A stretch of DNA of 64,000 nucleotides from Candidatus Omnitrophica bacterium UBA6210. Its GTDB lineage: Bacteria > Omnitrophota > Gorgyraeia > Velamenicoccales > Velamenicoccaceae. The translations under genes were made by a program, and so were the position numbers. The notes under the pieces were generated by a model, which saw only the letters and a program-made list of their open reading frames with translations, ran no database searches and was not told the DNA's origin. This document shows, in pieces, positions 12,947 to 21,482 of this stretch; position 1 is the stretch's first letter; every line of letters begins with the position of its first letter. The stretch lies in assembly GCA_002421805.1 (NCBI GenBank), contig DISM01000003.1:62001-126000 (forward strand), in the 5' to 3' direction.

Positions 12947-15900
12947 TCATTTTTGTCTTTCCATTTTTATATCAAGCCCCAGGCCCTGTAACTCTTTGAC
13001 CAGAACATTGAAGGACTCCGGTGTTCCCGGGCTCAATCGTTGTTCGCCTTTAACGATCGCTTCGTAGATCCGCGTGCGGCCGGCGACATCGTCGCTTTTG
13101 ACCGTCAGCATTTCCTGAAGACTGAATGCCGCGCCATACGCCTCCAGAGCCCAAACTTCCATCTCGCCGAACCGCTGTCCGCCGAACTGGGCCTTGCCGC
13201 CCAGGGGCTGCTGCGTTACAAGAGAATAGGGGCCGATGGAACGCGCATGGATCTTTTCATCGACCAGATGGATCAGCTTCATCATATAGATGTAACCTAC
13301 GGTCACTTTCTGGTCGAATTTTTTTCCGGTAAAACCGTCATAGACATCCACTTTGCCGTCTTGAGGCAACCCGGCCTTTTGCAACATCTCTTTGACTTCG
13401 CCTTCCGAGGCGCCGTCAAAAACCGGGGTCGCAACATGCAACCCCAACACTTTCGCCGCCCAACCGAGATGGGTTTCAAGGATCTGGCCGACGTTCATGC
13501 GCGAAGGAACACCCAGCGGATTGAGCACCAGTTCTACCGGTGTTCCATCCTCCAGAAAAGGCATGTCTTCCTCAGGAAGTATCTTGGCGATGACCCCTTT
13601 GTTGCCGTGACGGCCGGCCATTTTATCACCGACGGCAAGCCTGCGCTTGGTGGCGACATAGACAACGACCTTCTTCAAAACGCCCGGCGCCAGCTCATCG
13701 CCCCTCTTGATCTTTTCGATCTCCTGTTCCTCTTCCTGGGCGAGTTCCTTGATCTGTTCATCAAAGAATTTGGCAATATGCTTGGCTTCCTCATTGTCCT
13801 CAAGGTCGGCGGTCAAAGCCTTGGCCTTGGACACTCCCAGGAGGGACGCGATCTTGCCGATCTTCTCCTCCCGGATATATTCGATCTCTTGCGCATAATA
13901 GGCCTTGATCTCTTTTGTCTGGCCCAGTTCTTTCTTTTTATCTTCCTTGGACTTGCGCCCTCTCTCTTTTCTCTGGAAGACCTGGACGTCGATGACCACA
14001 CCTTCGATCCCCGGAGGGACCGTCAGGGATGTATCGCGCACATCGCCGGCCTTTTCGCCGAAGATCGCACGCAGCAATCTCTCTTCCGGAGACAACTCGG
14101 ATTCCGTTTTCGGCGTGACCTTGCCGACCAGGATATCTCCGGCATCGACTTCGGCGCCGATACGCACGATCCCGTTCTCGTCGAGATTGCGCAATGCCTC
14201 CTCGGAAACATTCGGGATGTCCCGCGTGATCTCTTCATTGCCCAGGCGGGTCTCTCTGGCCTCCAGCTCGAACTCCTCGATGTGGATCGACGTATAAGCG
14301 TCCTCCTTCACGAGCTTCTCGCTAACCAGGATCGCGTCTTCAAAGTTGAAGCCGCGCCATGGCATAAAAGCCGCCAGGAGATTCTTACCCAGGGCCAATT
14401 CGCCGTCCTTGGTCCCGATACCGTCGGCGATCACCTCGCCCTGGCGGACCTTCTGGCCGAGCTTGACGATCGGCTTCTGATTCACGCAGGTATTCGCATT
14501 GGAACGCTTGAATTTCCTTAATTCATAGACTTTGCCGTTGACAGTGACGGCGTTGGCATCGACCGCCTTGACCACACCGTCTTCCTCGGCGATAACGACG
14601 GCGCCTGAGTCGATCGCGGCCTTCTGTTCCATATCGGTACCGACCAGCGGACGCTCGGTGATCATCAAAGGCACCGCCTGACGCTGCATATTGGAACCCA
14701 TCAGTGCGCGGTTGGCATCATCATGCTCTAAAAATGGGATCAAGGATGCCGCCAGAGATACCAGCTGTTTCGGCGACACATCCATAAAATCGACTTTCTT
14801 GGGAGGTAATTTAGGGAAATCGCCCCTGAGGCGGCAAATGACATCCTTCTCCTGGAAACCCCCTTCTTCATCCAGGGGGCTGTTGGCCTGCGCCATGGAC
14901 TTGTTCAGCTCAAGGTCCGCAGTGATATACTCGATCCTTTTCGTAACGCGGCCGTCGTCGACCCTGCGATAGGGTGTTTCAAGATATCCCAGATCGTTGA
15001 CCCTGGCAAAGGTCGTCAACGACGCGATCAGGCCGATGTTCGGGCCTTCCGGCGTCTCAATAGGACAAATACGGCCGTAATGGGATTGGTGGATATCGCG
15101 GACTTCGAAGCCAGCCCTCTCGCGGGACAATCCGCCGGGTCCCAGCGCGCTCAGACGGCGCTTATGGGTCAATTCTGCCAGAGGATTCACCTGGTCCATG
15201 AACTGGGACAACTGGCTTCTGGCAAAGAAGTCGCGGATTTGACTGGAAAAAAGCTTGGAATTGATCAAATGGTAGATCATGACGGCGTCGGCATCCGTCA
15301 AAATCGCCAAGCGCTCGCGAATGGACCTCTCCAGCCTCGCCAAGCCGATCCTTGCCTGGTTCTGGATGAGCTCGCCCACGGTCTTGACGCGGCGATTGCC
15401 CAAATGGTCGATATCGTCGATCTCGCCCTCGCCCTTTTTGAGGCCCACGAGATACTGGATCACCTTGATCACCGTCTCGGCGTCCAAGATGCGTTTATCA
15501 ACTGAGACGTCCATGCCGAGCTTCCTGTTCAAAATGAAGCGTCCGGCGCGGGCGATATCGTATCTTTTCGGATCAAAGAAAAGACGGTAGAACAATTCCT
15601 CGGCTGCTTCCGGCGTCACAGGCTCTGTGGGGCGCATCTTGCGGTAAAAATCAACGAGGGCCTCTTCTTTGTTCTTGGTAAAATCTTTCTTCAGGGTATT
15701 GGCGATCTCTGGGACGTCGCCGAAAGCCTTTGTGATCTCCTCATCTCCGGAAAATCCCATGATGCGCAGGATCTGGGTCGCCGGAAAACTGCGGCGGCGG
15801 TCCACATAGGCCAGAATGACCTCGTTCAGGTCGTATTTGAATTCAAGCCATGCCCCGCGATACGGAATAATGCGGCCATAGAAAATCTTTTTGCCGGTCG

Positions 15901-16348
15901 GATGCTGCTCTTCTTCAAAGCAGACGCCCGGAGAACGCTGCAACTGGCTGACAATAACACGCTCATCGCCGTTGATGATAAAGGAGGCTGTCGGCGTCAT
16001 TAGGGGCAATTCCCCAAAATAGACTTCCTGGATCTTGACGTCGTTAGGCGTGATCAGGCGCAGGTTCGCGCGCAGAGGCGACGCAAAAGTCATGCCCCTG
16101 CGGCGACACTCCTCAACGGAGTATTTCGGTTTGCCGAGGGTATAGCTGACAAACTCGAGACGGAACCTCTTATCGAAACTCTCGATGGGGAACACTTCCT
16201 GGAATGCCTCCTGCAGCCCTAAGGACTTCCGTTCCTCGGAACGGATCTCGGACTGCAGAAACTCCTTATAGGACAAAAGCTGCAAGTCCAGGAGGTTCGG
16301 CATCGGGTAGATCTCTTTTAATTTGGCGAAGCTTTTTCTTTTGCTCAT
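12947..16348 (-). CDS. rpoB: RNA polymerase beta subunit
   Basis: RpoB (1133 aa) forms the other half of the active-site cleft. The rifampicin pocket reads SQLSQFMDQVNPLAELTHKR then RLSALGPGGL, with the usual resistance positions (Q, D, H, S) all wild type. The C-terminal block with GGKAQFGGQRFGEMEVWALEA and LTVKSDD is present. No large insertion is seen in the second half. Start is ATG with GGGGA upstream. It lies 43 bp after rplL. Confidence 0.97.
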   Translation of the reverse strand: MSKRKSFAKLKEIYPMPNLLDLQLLSYKEFLQSEIRSEERKSLGLQEAFQEVFPIESFDKRFRLEFVSYTLGKPKYSVEECRRRGMTFASPLRANLRLITPNDVKIQEVYFGELPLMTPTASFIINGDERVIVSQLQRSPGVCFEEEQHPTGKKIFYGRIIPYRGAWLEFKYDLNEVILAYVDRRRSFPATQILRIMGFSGDEEITKAFGDVPEIANTLKKDFTKNKEEALVDFYRKMRPTEPVTPEAAEELFYRLFFDPKRYDIARAGRFILNRKLGMDVSVDKRILDAETVIKVIQYLVGLKKGEGEIDDIDHLGNRRVKTVGELIQNQARIGLARLERSIRERLAILTDADAVMIYHLINSKLFSSQIRDFFARSQLSQFMDQVNPLAELTHKRRLSALGPGGLSRERAGFEVRDIHQSHYGRICPIETPEGPNIGLIASLTTFARVNDLGYLETPYRRVDDGRVTKRIEYITADLELNKSMAQANSPLDEEGGFQEKDVICRLRGDFPKLPPKKVDFMDVSPKQLVSLAASLIPFLEHDDANRALMGSNMQRQAVPLMITERPLVGTDMEQKAAIDSGAVVIAEEDGVVKAVDANAVTVNGKVYELRKFKRSNANTCVNQKPIVKLGQKVRQGEVIADGIGTKDGELALGKNLLAAFMPWRGFNFEDAILVSEKLVKEDAYTSIHIEEFELEARETRLGNEEITRDIPNVSEEALRNLDENGIVRIGAEVDAGDILVGKVTPKTESELSPEERLLRAIFGEKAGDVRDTSLTVPPGIEGVVIDVQVFQRKERGRKSKEDKKKELGQTKEIKAYYAQEIEYIREEKIGKIASLLGVSKAKALTADLEDNEEAKHIAKFFDEQIKELAQEEEQEIEKIKRGDELAPGVLKKVVVYVATKRRLAVGDKMAGRHGNKGVIAKILPEEDMPFLEDGTPVELVLNPLGVPSRMNVGQILETHLGWAAKVLGLHVATPVFDGASEGEVKEMLQKAGLPQDGKVDVYDGFTGKKFDQKVTVGYIYMMKLIHLVDEKIHARSIGPYSLVTQQPLGGKAQFGGQRFGEMEVWALEAYGAAFSLQEMLTVKSDDVAGRTRIYEAIVKGEQRLSPGTPESFNVLVKELQGLGLDIKMERQK

Positions 16349-16391
16349 TCAAGTCCCCATATTCAACGGATTATAAAAGATCCAACCCGAT

Positions 16392-16778
16392 TTACTTCAG
16401 CTCCACCGTCGCTCCGGCGGCTTCCAGTTTCTTCTTGAGCTCGTCGGCTTCAGCCTTAGGAACGCTCTCTTTGACGGGTTTCGGTGCGCCATCCACCAGG
16501 TCCTTGGCTTCTTTCAGGCCGAGGTTGGTGATTGCACGGACCTCTTTGATGACAGAGATCTTGTTGGCGCCCGCGCTGGTGAGCACGACCGTAAAGACCG
16601 TCTTCTCTTCCACCGCAGCCGCTCCTGCCCCTGCGCCTGCTCCCGGAGCAACAGCCATCGCCATCATGGGCGCCTGCGCCGTCACGCCGAACTTCTCCTC
16701 GATGGCCTTGACCAGATCGCTCAACTCAAGGACGGTCATCGATTCGATTTCCTTGATCATGTCTTCGATTTTTGCCAT
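16392..16778 (-). CDS. rplL: 50S ribosomal protein L7/L12
   Basis: L7/L12 (128 aa) is the stalk protein that recruits GTPase factors. It has an N-terminal dimerisation helix pair, an Ala/Gly-rich hinge (APGAGAGAGAAA) and the C-terminal domain with the factor-binding helix (TNLGLKEAKDLVDGAPK). The start at 16776-16778 is preceded by GGGGAGGT at good spacing; ten further upstream codons are open but implausible. Confidence 0.97.
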   Translation of the reverse strand: MAKIEDMIKEIESMTVLELSDLVKAIEEKFGVTAQAPMMAMAVAPGAGAGAGAAAVEEKTVFTVVLTSAGANKISVIKEVRAITNLGLKEAKDLVDGAPKPVKESVPKAEADELKKKLEAAGATVELK

Positions 16779-16824
16779 GTTATTACCTCCCCTTTCCCTA
16801 GGATTCACAAGTTAAGAGTTAAAA

Positions 16825-17364
16825 TTATTTTTTCTGATCTTTAACGGCATTGAGCGCATACGCCAGTTTTGTCACGATCTGGTTTAAGCTCATCGCCAGT
16901 TTGCTTATGGGAGCGTTCAAAGCAGATGCAACCTGCTGATAGAGGCCTTGCCTGGAAGGAAGTTTGGAGATGAAATCGACGTCGGCCTTGCTCAAGACCC
17001 TCTCGGACATAAATCCGCCGCAAAGCTTCAGGGCCTCATGCTGCTTGGCAAAATTCACAAGGATCCTGGACGTCGCGACCGGATCGTCCTTGACGAAAAC
17101 CATGGCCATCGGGCCGTCGACAAGGCGGACAACGTCGCCCGGCTTCTTGGTTTCTTCGAAGGCCTTGCGCATAAAAGAATTTTTAACCACCAGAACGCTG
17201 GCCCCCACGGTCCGCAGGTCTTTCCTCAACTGCGTCATTTCGGCAGAAGTCAGCTTCTGATAATTCAAAAGAAAGATATCCTGGGCATGGTCCAGCCGCC
17301 TCCTGATCTCCAAGCCGACAAGATTCCTGTAAATTTCCCCGATCCTCTTTGTCATGACGTTCAT
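16825..17364 (-). CDS. rplJ: 50S ribosomal protein L10
   Basis: L10 (179 aa) anchors L7/L12 dimers to the ribosome. The N-terminal domain with LNYQKLTSAEMTQLRKDLR and VVKNSFMRKAF is characteristic, and the C-terminal helix that carries L7/L12 follows. The start overlaps the rplA stop (ATGA). A second ATG three codons later is equally possible. rplJ-rplL order is standard. Confidence 0.95.
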   Translation of the reverse strand: MNVMTKRIGEIYRNLVGLEIRRRLDHAQDIFLLNYQKLTSAEMTQLRKDLRTVGASVLVVKNSFMRKAFEETKKPGDVVRLVDGPMAMVFVKDDPVATSRILVNFAKQHEALKLCGGFMSERVLSKADVDFISKLPSRQGLYQQVASALNAPISKLAMSLNQIVTKLAYALNAVKDQKK

Positions 17365-18044
17365 ATGTTGACCTTTAATCCCGGCCCCATGGACGTAGAA
17401 AGTGAAAGCGATCTGACGAATTCACCCTTGACCGAAGCGGGCCTTGCGTTTTTGACGGTTTCTATTAAGGTAAGTGCATTCTCGTACAGCTGTCCATCGC
17501 TGAAAGACAACTTGCCCACAGCCACGTGAATGCCGCCCTGTTTATCGACCTTGAATTCAACTTTACCAGCTTTAAGGTCCCGGATCGCCTGTCCTACATT
17601 CGGCGTCACGGTCCCGGTTTTAGGACTAGGCATCAACCCCCTCGGCCCCAAAACCTTGCCGAGCTTGCTTAAATCCCTCATCATATCCGGCGTCGCCACG
17701 ACACTGTCAAAATCCATCCATCCTCCGGCGACCTTGTCGATCAATTCCTGGGCGCCGATATAGTCTGCGCCGGCCTCTTGGGCCTGCTTTTCGGCTTCTC
17801 CCTTGCAAAAGGCCGCGACGCGGATCTTTTTGCCAGTCCCATGAGGCAGGACCACGGTCCCGCGGACCATATGGTCTGATTTTTTTGTATCCACGCGTAG
17901 ATGAAAAGAAACCTCAAGGCTTTCGTCGAACTTCGTCTTTGGGACGGATTTCAGAACGGCGATCGCATCCTTGAGAGGATAAATCTTGCTTTTGTCCACC
18001 AGCTTGGCGCCGGCCTCGAATCTTTTGCTATGCTTGTTAGACAT
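17361..18044 (-). CDS. rplA: 50S ribosomal protein L1
   Basis: L1 (227 aa) forms the mobile stalk near the E site. Signature segments are VVLPHGTGKKIRVAAFCKGE and LGPRGLMPSPKTGTVTPNV. Length is standard. It lies three bases after rplK and overlaps rplJ by four, so rplK-A-J are tightly coupled. In many bacteria L1 represses the L11 operon by binding its leader. Confidence 0.97.
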   Translation of the reverse strand: MSNKHSKRFEAGAKLVDKSKIYPLKDAIAVLKSVPKTKFDESLEVSFHLRVDTKKSDHMVRGTVVLPHGTGKKIRVAAFCKGEAEKQAQEAGADYIGAQELIDKVAGGWMDFDSVVATPDMMRDLSKLGKVLGPRGLMPSPKTGTVTPNVGQAIRDLKAGKVEFKVDKQGGIHVAVGKLSFSDGQLYENALTLIETVKNARPASVKGEFVRSLSLSTSMGPGLKVNI

Positions 18045-18047
18045 GGA

Positions 18048-18473
18048 TCACTCCACAACGTCGATGCCCATGCTGCGGGCTGTGCCTGCGACTGTTTTCT
18101 TTGCCACCTCAAGGTCCGTCGTGTTCAAATCCGCCAGCTTCTGCTTGGCGATCTCCTCGACCTGCCTTTTGGTCACGGTGCCGATCTTTTCTTTTCCGGC
18201 TGTCCCGGAGGCCTTCGCGAGGTTGGCCGCGCGCTTGATAAGGACCGAGCACGGCGGGGTCTTGATGATGAAATCAAATTTTTTGTCTTCGTAAACGGAG
18301 ATGACGACAGGCAGGATGATACCGTCCTTGTCCTTGGTCTGTTCGTTAAAAGACTTGCAGAACTGCATGATGTTGACACCATGCTGGCCGAGGGCCGGGC
18401 CTACGGGAGGCGCAGGATTCGCCTGTCCGGCCGGAACGTGCAACTTGATCTGTGCGACGACTTTTTTTGCCAT
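18048..18473 (-). CDS. rplK: 50S ribosomal protein L11
   Basis: L11 (141 aa) forms the GTPase-associated centre with 23S rRNA. The N-terminal domain reads KLHVPAGQANPAPPVGPALG, and the C-terminal RNA-binding domain carries GTARSMGIDVV. Length is standard. A 100-bp spacer separates it from nusG and holds a dispersed intergenic element. Confidence 0.97.
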   Translation of the reverse strand: MAKKVVAQIKLHVPAGQANPAPPVGPALGQHGVNIMQFCKSFNEQTKDKDGIILPVVISVYEDKKFDFIIKTPPCSVLIKRAANLAKASGTAGKEKIGTVTKRQVEEIAKQKLADLNTTDLEVAKKTVAGTARSMGIDVVE

Positions 18474-18502
18474 GGCTACACCTTTTTCCCTCGACTCCGT
18501 CC

Positions 18503-18528
18503 CTGGAACAAACTCAAGGGCTACGCTC
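18503..18528 (-). repeat. Intergenic repeat element, copy in the nusG-rplK gap
   Basis: On the minus strand this reads GAGCGTAGCCCTTGAGTTTG then TTCCAG, closely matching the segment at 803-831. It lies in the leader of rplK. The flanking sequence GGGACGGAGTCGAGGG has the look of REP-type intergenic repeats. Whether it has a regulatory role is unknown. Confidence 0.45.
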
Positions 18529-18573
18529 GGGACTTTCTTGGGTCGCTACATCATGGATACGCGACTCTAAATT

Positions 18574-19101
18574 TTATACTTTCTCCACTTGCCAGAATTC
18601 CAATTCTACGGGGGTCGAGCGGCCGAAGATGGACACGCTCACCTTGATCTTTTGTTTTTCCGGATTCACTTCTTCGATCGAACCGTTAAAATTCAAGAAC
18701 GGCCCCTCGATGATACGGACCGCTTCGCCTTTTTCAAAATGCACCTTGGGTGAAGGCTTGGCCTGGGTCTCCACCGTCCGCTTCATGATGTTGTCCACTT
18801 CCTCGGCGGTCAACGAAGACGGCTGCTTTCCCATGCCTATGAATCCCGTGGCCCCGGGCGTCGTGCGCACAAGCAACCACGTATTCTCGTTAAGTTCCAT
18901 CTCGACCAGGATATATCCGGGGAAGAACTTCCTCTGGCTGATCTTTTTTTTGCCGGAACGGACTTCGGAAACCTGCTCTGTCGGAATCAGGACCCGGCCC
19001 ATCTGGTCTTTCAGGCCGCTGGAGGCGATCCGGCCCTCCAGGCTTTTTCTGACCTTATCTTCAGATCCGGTCTGCGTATGGACAACGTACCACTTTTTCA
19101 T
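18574..19101 (-). CDS. nusG: Transcription elongation/termination factor NusG
   Basis: NusG (175 aa) binds the RNA polymerase clamp with its NGN domain and Rho or S10 with its KOW domain. MKKWYVVHTQTG is the family start; GYILVEMELNENTWLLVR and the KOW segment (EAVRIIEGPFLNFNGSIEEV) are clear. The frame stays open for 91 codons further upstream through secE and the tRNA, which is not coding. Its ATG overlaps the secE stop (ATGA). Confidence 0.97.
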   Translation of the reverse strand: MKKWYVVHTQTGSEDKVRKSLEGRIASSGLKDQMGRVLIPTEQVSEVRSGKKKISQRKFFPGYILVEMELNENTWLLVRTTPGATGFIGMGKQPSSLTAEEVDNIMKRTVETQAKPSPKVHFEKGEAVRIIEGPFLNFNGSIEEVNPEKQKIKVSVSIFGRSTPVELEFWQVEKV

Positions 19102-19301
19102 TTGAGGATGATCGCAACGGATTTGGACAATACGAAATCCAGCGCACCGATATACGCCGTCAAGATCGTCGTCACGATGATGACGATCCATGTGGCGCTG
19201 ATCAAGTCCTGACGCGAAGGCCAGGTGACCTTGACCATCTCCCCCTTGACTTCTCTGAAGAAAACGGGAATTTTTGCGAATACGCTGAATACGTTGGCCA
19301 T
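19098..19301 (-). CDS. secE: Preprotein translocase subunit SecE
   Basis: SecE (67 aa) clamps SecY in the protein-export channel. This is the short single-span form: an amphipathic helix with REVKGEMVKVTWPSR, then one membrane helix (about residues 36-62). It begins 13 bases after the end of tRNA-Trp without a clear ribosome binding site and overlaps nusG, so tRNA-Trp, secE and nusG are likely one transcript. Confidence 0.95.
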   Translation of the reverse strand: MANVFSVFAKIPVFFREVKGEMVKVTWPSRQDLISATWIVIIVTTILTAYIGALDFVLSKSVAIILK

Positions 19302-19314
19302 GACGACTAAAATC

Positions 19315-19388
19315 TGGCAGGAGCGGCAGGAATCGAACCTGCAGTTCCGGTTTTGGAGACCGGTGGTTTACCACTAACCGACGCTCCT
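19315..19388 (-). tRNA. tRNA-Trp (CCA anticodon)
   Basis: The 74-nt cloverleaf has a 7-bp acceptor stem AGGAGCG/CGCTCCT, a D-arm GGTT/AACC, the anticodon stem CCGGT/ACCGG with loop CTCCAAA (anticodon CCA), and the T-arm GCAGG-TTCGATT-CCTGC. G73 and the 3' CCA are encoded. The tRNA-Trp-secE-nusG arrangement is common in bacteria. Confidence 0.96.
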
Positions 19389-19430
19389 AACCTTATCCTG
19401 CTACCAATATCCTTTCTCGGAATAGATGCG

Positions 19431-19580
19431 TTATTTGACTTCTTTGTGGACTTCGTGTTTGCGGCAATAGGAACAGTATTTCTTTAGCTCAAGCCTCTCG
19501 GTATGTTTCTTCTTGTTCTTCGTCGAGGAATAAAGCCTGTTCTTACAAACCGGACATTCCAGAAGTATATGCTCTCTCAT
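19431..19580 (-). CDS. rpmG: 50S ribosomal protein L33 (zinc form)
   Basis: This 49-residue protein begins MREHILLECPVCKNRLYSST and has two CxxC pairs (C9/C12 and C36/C39), the zinc-binding form of L33 at the E site. It lies between tRNA-Thr and tRNA-Trp, a common place for rpmG ahead of secE-nusG. Confidence 0.93.
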   Translation of the reverse strand: MREHILLECPVCKNRLYSSTKNKKKHTERLELKKYCSYCRKHEVHKEVK

Positions 19581-19598
19581 AGACTACCGTCATTTTCA

Positions 19599-19671
19599 AG
19601 CCCCCGACCGGAATTGAACCGGTGACCCCGTCCTTACCAAGGACGTGCTCTACCTACTGAGCTACAGGGGC
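19599..19671 (-). tRNA. tRNA-Thr (GGT anticodon)
   Basis: The 73-nt cloverleaf has acceptor stem GCCCCTG/CGGGGGC (one T-G pair), D-arm GCTC/GAGC, anticodon stem CGTCC/GGACG with loop TTGGTAA (anticodon GGT), and T-arm ACCGG-TTCAATT-CCGGT. No 3' CCA is encoded, unlike the neighbouring tRNA-Trp. It is the first gene after the promoter at 19687-19715. Confidence 0.95.
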
Positions 19672-19686
19672 ATTAGTAAAGCAATA

Positions 19687-19715
19687 AGTTTATTAAAATA
19701 AAGCAATTCTGTCAA
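19687..19715 (-). promoter_or_regulatory. Sigma70-type promoter of the tRNA/rpmG/secE/nusG/rplKAJL/rpoBC block
   Basis: On the minus strand a perfect -35 TTGACA (19710-19715) is followed after 17 bp by TAAACT (19687-19692) in an A/T-rich stretch. The start point would fall about 8 bases before tRNA-Thr. It is the only clear promoter seen ahead of the whole translation/RNA polymerase block. Confidence 0.75.
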
Positions 19716-19745
19716 GGATTATTTTAAAAAAAATGCAAATATTTT

Positions 19746-20792
19746 TTAGAAATACGTCAGAAACTTAATCCAGAAACTGGGGATACGACAAAAAACAGGC
19801 AAAGAAGGAACGCTCTTCTCGGGGGCGTCCGGTCCGGCGAACACCGCCTTGTAACCGGCCTGCGCCAGGATGGGTGCCGTCTCCTTGAAGCCCTGATACA
19901 GCGGCAATGAAAAAAAGAGGCACTCAGCCCCCACGGCTTCTTCGATCTTCCGTTTCGACTCCAGGACGCTTGTGCGCACGTCCTCGCCTTGCTCGGCCTT
20001 CCGGAAATGCCCTGCTGCAAAATGGCGCTTATGATGCTGGTAATGTTCCCAGAGACGCTCTCTCCAGTTCTTCTTTTTGAAAAACAGGAACCCGCCGCTG
20101 GCCTTGACGAACTCGTTCATCACGTTGTCCGTTTTCTTGTCCGGCAGATAGACATTGGATGCCAAGGGCGCCCATGCGCGCTCATAAACGGGAATACCCC
20201 AGATGGAATCCGGAGACGGCATCCCGCCTTCAAACCACTCGTCGAAATAAACGGGCATTTCATAAACGCCGGGGTGCTGGAAATCGATGATACGCGACCC
20301 GACGGGAACGATCGCATGGCTCAAGCTATGAGAAAAGATATCGACAAGGCCGCTCGAACGCATCTGTTTCAATTCTTTCCACGTCAGATAAGGCTGTTTC
20401 CTGTGGCTCAGGTAAAGATTCTCCCAGGAGACGCGCCCTCTCCAGTAATCCTCCAGGCATGGATAATCTTCCTCGGAATCACTGATCCTCGACGGGATAA
20501 CAAAAAAGGATGCCCGCACCCTGTATTTCTTTAACAAAGGAAAGATCACGCTCCAGCAATTACGGCGGCCGTCGTCAAACGTCAGCACCACTTCCCGTCC
20601 CGCGCTCGACCTGTCACTGATCCTCCCTGCGAGGTCGCGCGCGCTCAGGATCCTGTATCTCTTATACATCAGGAGCTCCAGATATTCACTGAAGACGTCC
20701 GGCAGGCAGTCATGAAAAGAGAATATCTTCGGGCTACGATGGTCGAGCCAGAGCTTCAAAAGCACCTTGATCTTGTCCTGCATCAACATCAT
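19746..20792 (-). CDS. Polysaccharide deacetylase family protein (NodB-like)
   Basis: CE4-type deacetylases remove N- or O-acetyl groups from cell-surface or exported glycans. Motif 1 is present as LTFDDGR (about residues 69-75) and the metal-binding motif 2 as SHSLSHA. The order TFDDG then HSxxH fits the family, and a long insertion follows motif 2. No signal peptide or membrane segment is seen, so the protein may be cytoplasmic. It overlaps the PHP gene by four bases (ATGA) and ends the envelope-glycan operon. Substrate unknown. Confidence 0.8.
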   Translation of the reverse strand: MMLMQDKIKVLLKLWLDHRSPKIFSFHDCLPDVFSEYLELLMYKRYRILSARDLAGRISDRSSAGREVVLTFDDGRRNCWSVIFPLLKKYRVRASFFVIPSRISDSEEDYPCLEDYWRGRVSWENLYLSHRKQPYLTWKELKQMRSSGLVDIFSHSLSHAIVPVGSRIIDFQHPGVYEMPVYFDEWFEGGMPSPDSIWGIPVYERAWAPLASNVYLPDKKTDNVMNEFVKASGGFLFFKKKNWRERLWEHYQHHKRHFAAGHFRKAEQGEDVRTSVLESKRKIEEAVGAECLFFSLPLYQGFKETAPILAQAGYKAVFAGPDAPEKSVPSLPVFCRIPSFWIKFLTYF

Positions 20793-21451
20793 GAGCGGCG
20801 ACTCCTCAGGTTTCTTGAAAAATGGCTCACGATCTCAGGGATCAGATTGACCTCCCTGCCATGCACGCACACACGTCTCTTCAGGATCGCCTCTTTGATC
20901 TTCTCATCCGAAGCCTCCTGTGGATTGAAGTCGAATACCGTCGCGCCGCAGCCCATCTCAAAGCCTTCGTGAGTATCACTCCCGCAGATCCAGGCCAAAC
21001 CCAGACGTTTCACCGCCTGCGATGCCAAGTGGTTTTCCAAGAGTGGCAAAGGAATATTATTCCTGGCATTAAACATCTCTATCGCATCAAACTGCTTCAA
21101 AAAATCATCCGACCGGACCAAATGCGGCCACTTGAAAGGATGGGCCAGAACAGCCAGCCCCCCCTGGGCGCGTATCTCCTCGAGGATCCGGCCGACATCA
21201 TCATGCTCGCCAACCGCATGCCGCAGAAAAAGACCAAGGATATCCCCAAGCGGCGTCGAAATCTCCTGGCCTGTGATGATATAGAGATCCGGGGCCAAGC
21301 GCCGGAACGTTTCTACCCCCGCAATCGTGTCATGATCCGTAATAGCCAGTCCGTCCACGCGGTGCCGCCTGGCCAGCTCGACAATCCGGGCGGGCTCCAA
21401 AAAACAATCGAAAGAGAACCGGGAATGGATATGAAAATCAATGGTCATCAT
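20789..21451 (-). CDS. PHP-domain phosphoesterase
   Basis: A ~220-aa polymerase-and-histidinol-phosphatase domain. Metal-binding motifs appear in order: DFHIHSRFSFD, ITDHD, GQEIST, LAHPF and CGSDTHE. Such proteins hydrolyse phosphate esters with a tri-metal centre; relatives include the TrpH/RNase AM nucleases, but several stand-alone PHP proteins act on sugar or glycan phosphates. The start at 21449-21451 (MMTIDFHIHS) is chosen because it begins at the first motif and has GGAAA upstream. Substrate cannot be read; the context suggests glycan metabolism. Confidence 0.8.
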   Translation of the reverse strand: MMTIDFHIHSRFSFDCFLEPARIVELARRHRVDGLAITDHDTIAGVETFRRLAPDLYIITGQEISTPLGDILGLFLRHAVGEHDDVGRILEEIRAQGGLAVLAHPFKWPHLVRSDDFLKQFDAIEMFNARNNIPLPLLENHLASQAVKRLGLAWICGSDTHEGFEMGCGATVFDFNPQEASDEKIKEAILKRRVCVHGREVNLIPEIVSHFSRNLRSRRS

Positions 21452-21482
21452 ATGATTTCCAGAAACGAAAGATAAATGCGGA

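Noticed and set aside
13040..14521. A 493-codon plus-strand frame
   Set aside because: Antisense to rpoB, with no recognisable domain; a compositional shadow.
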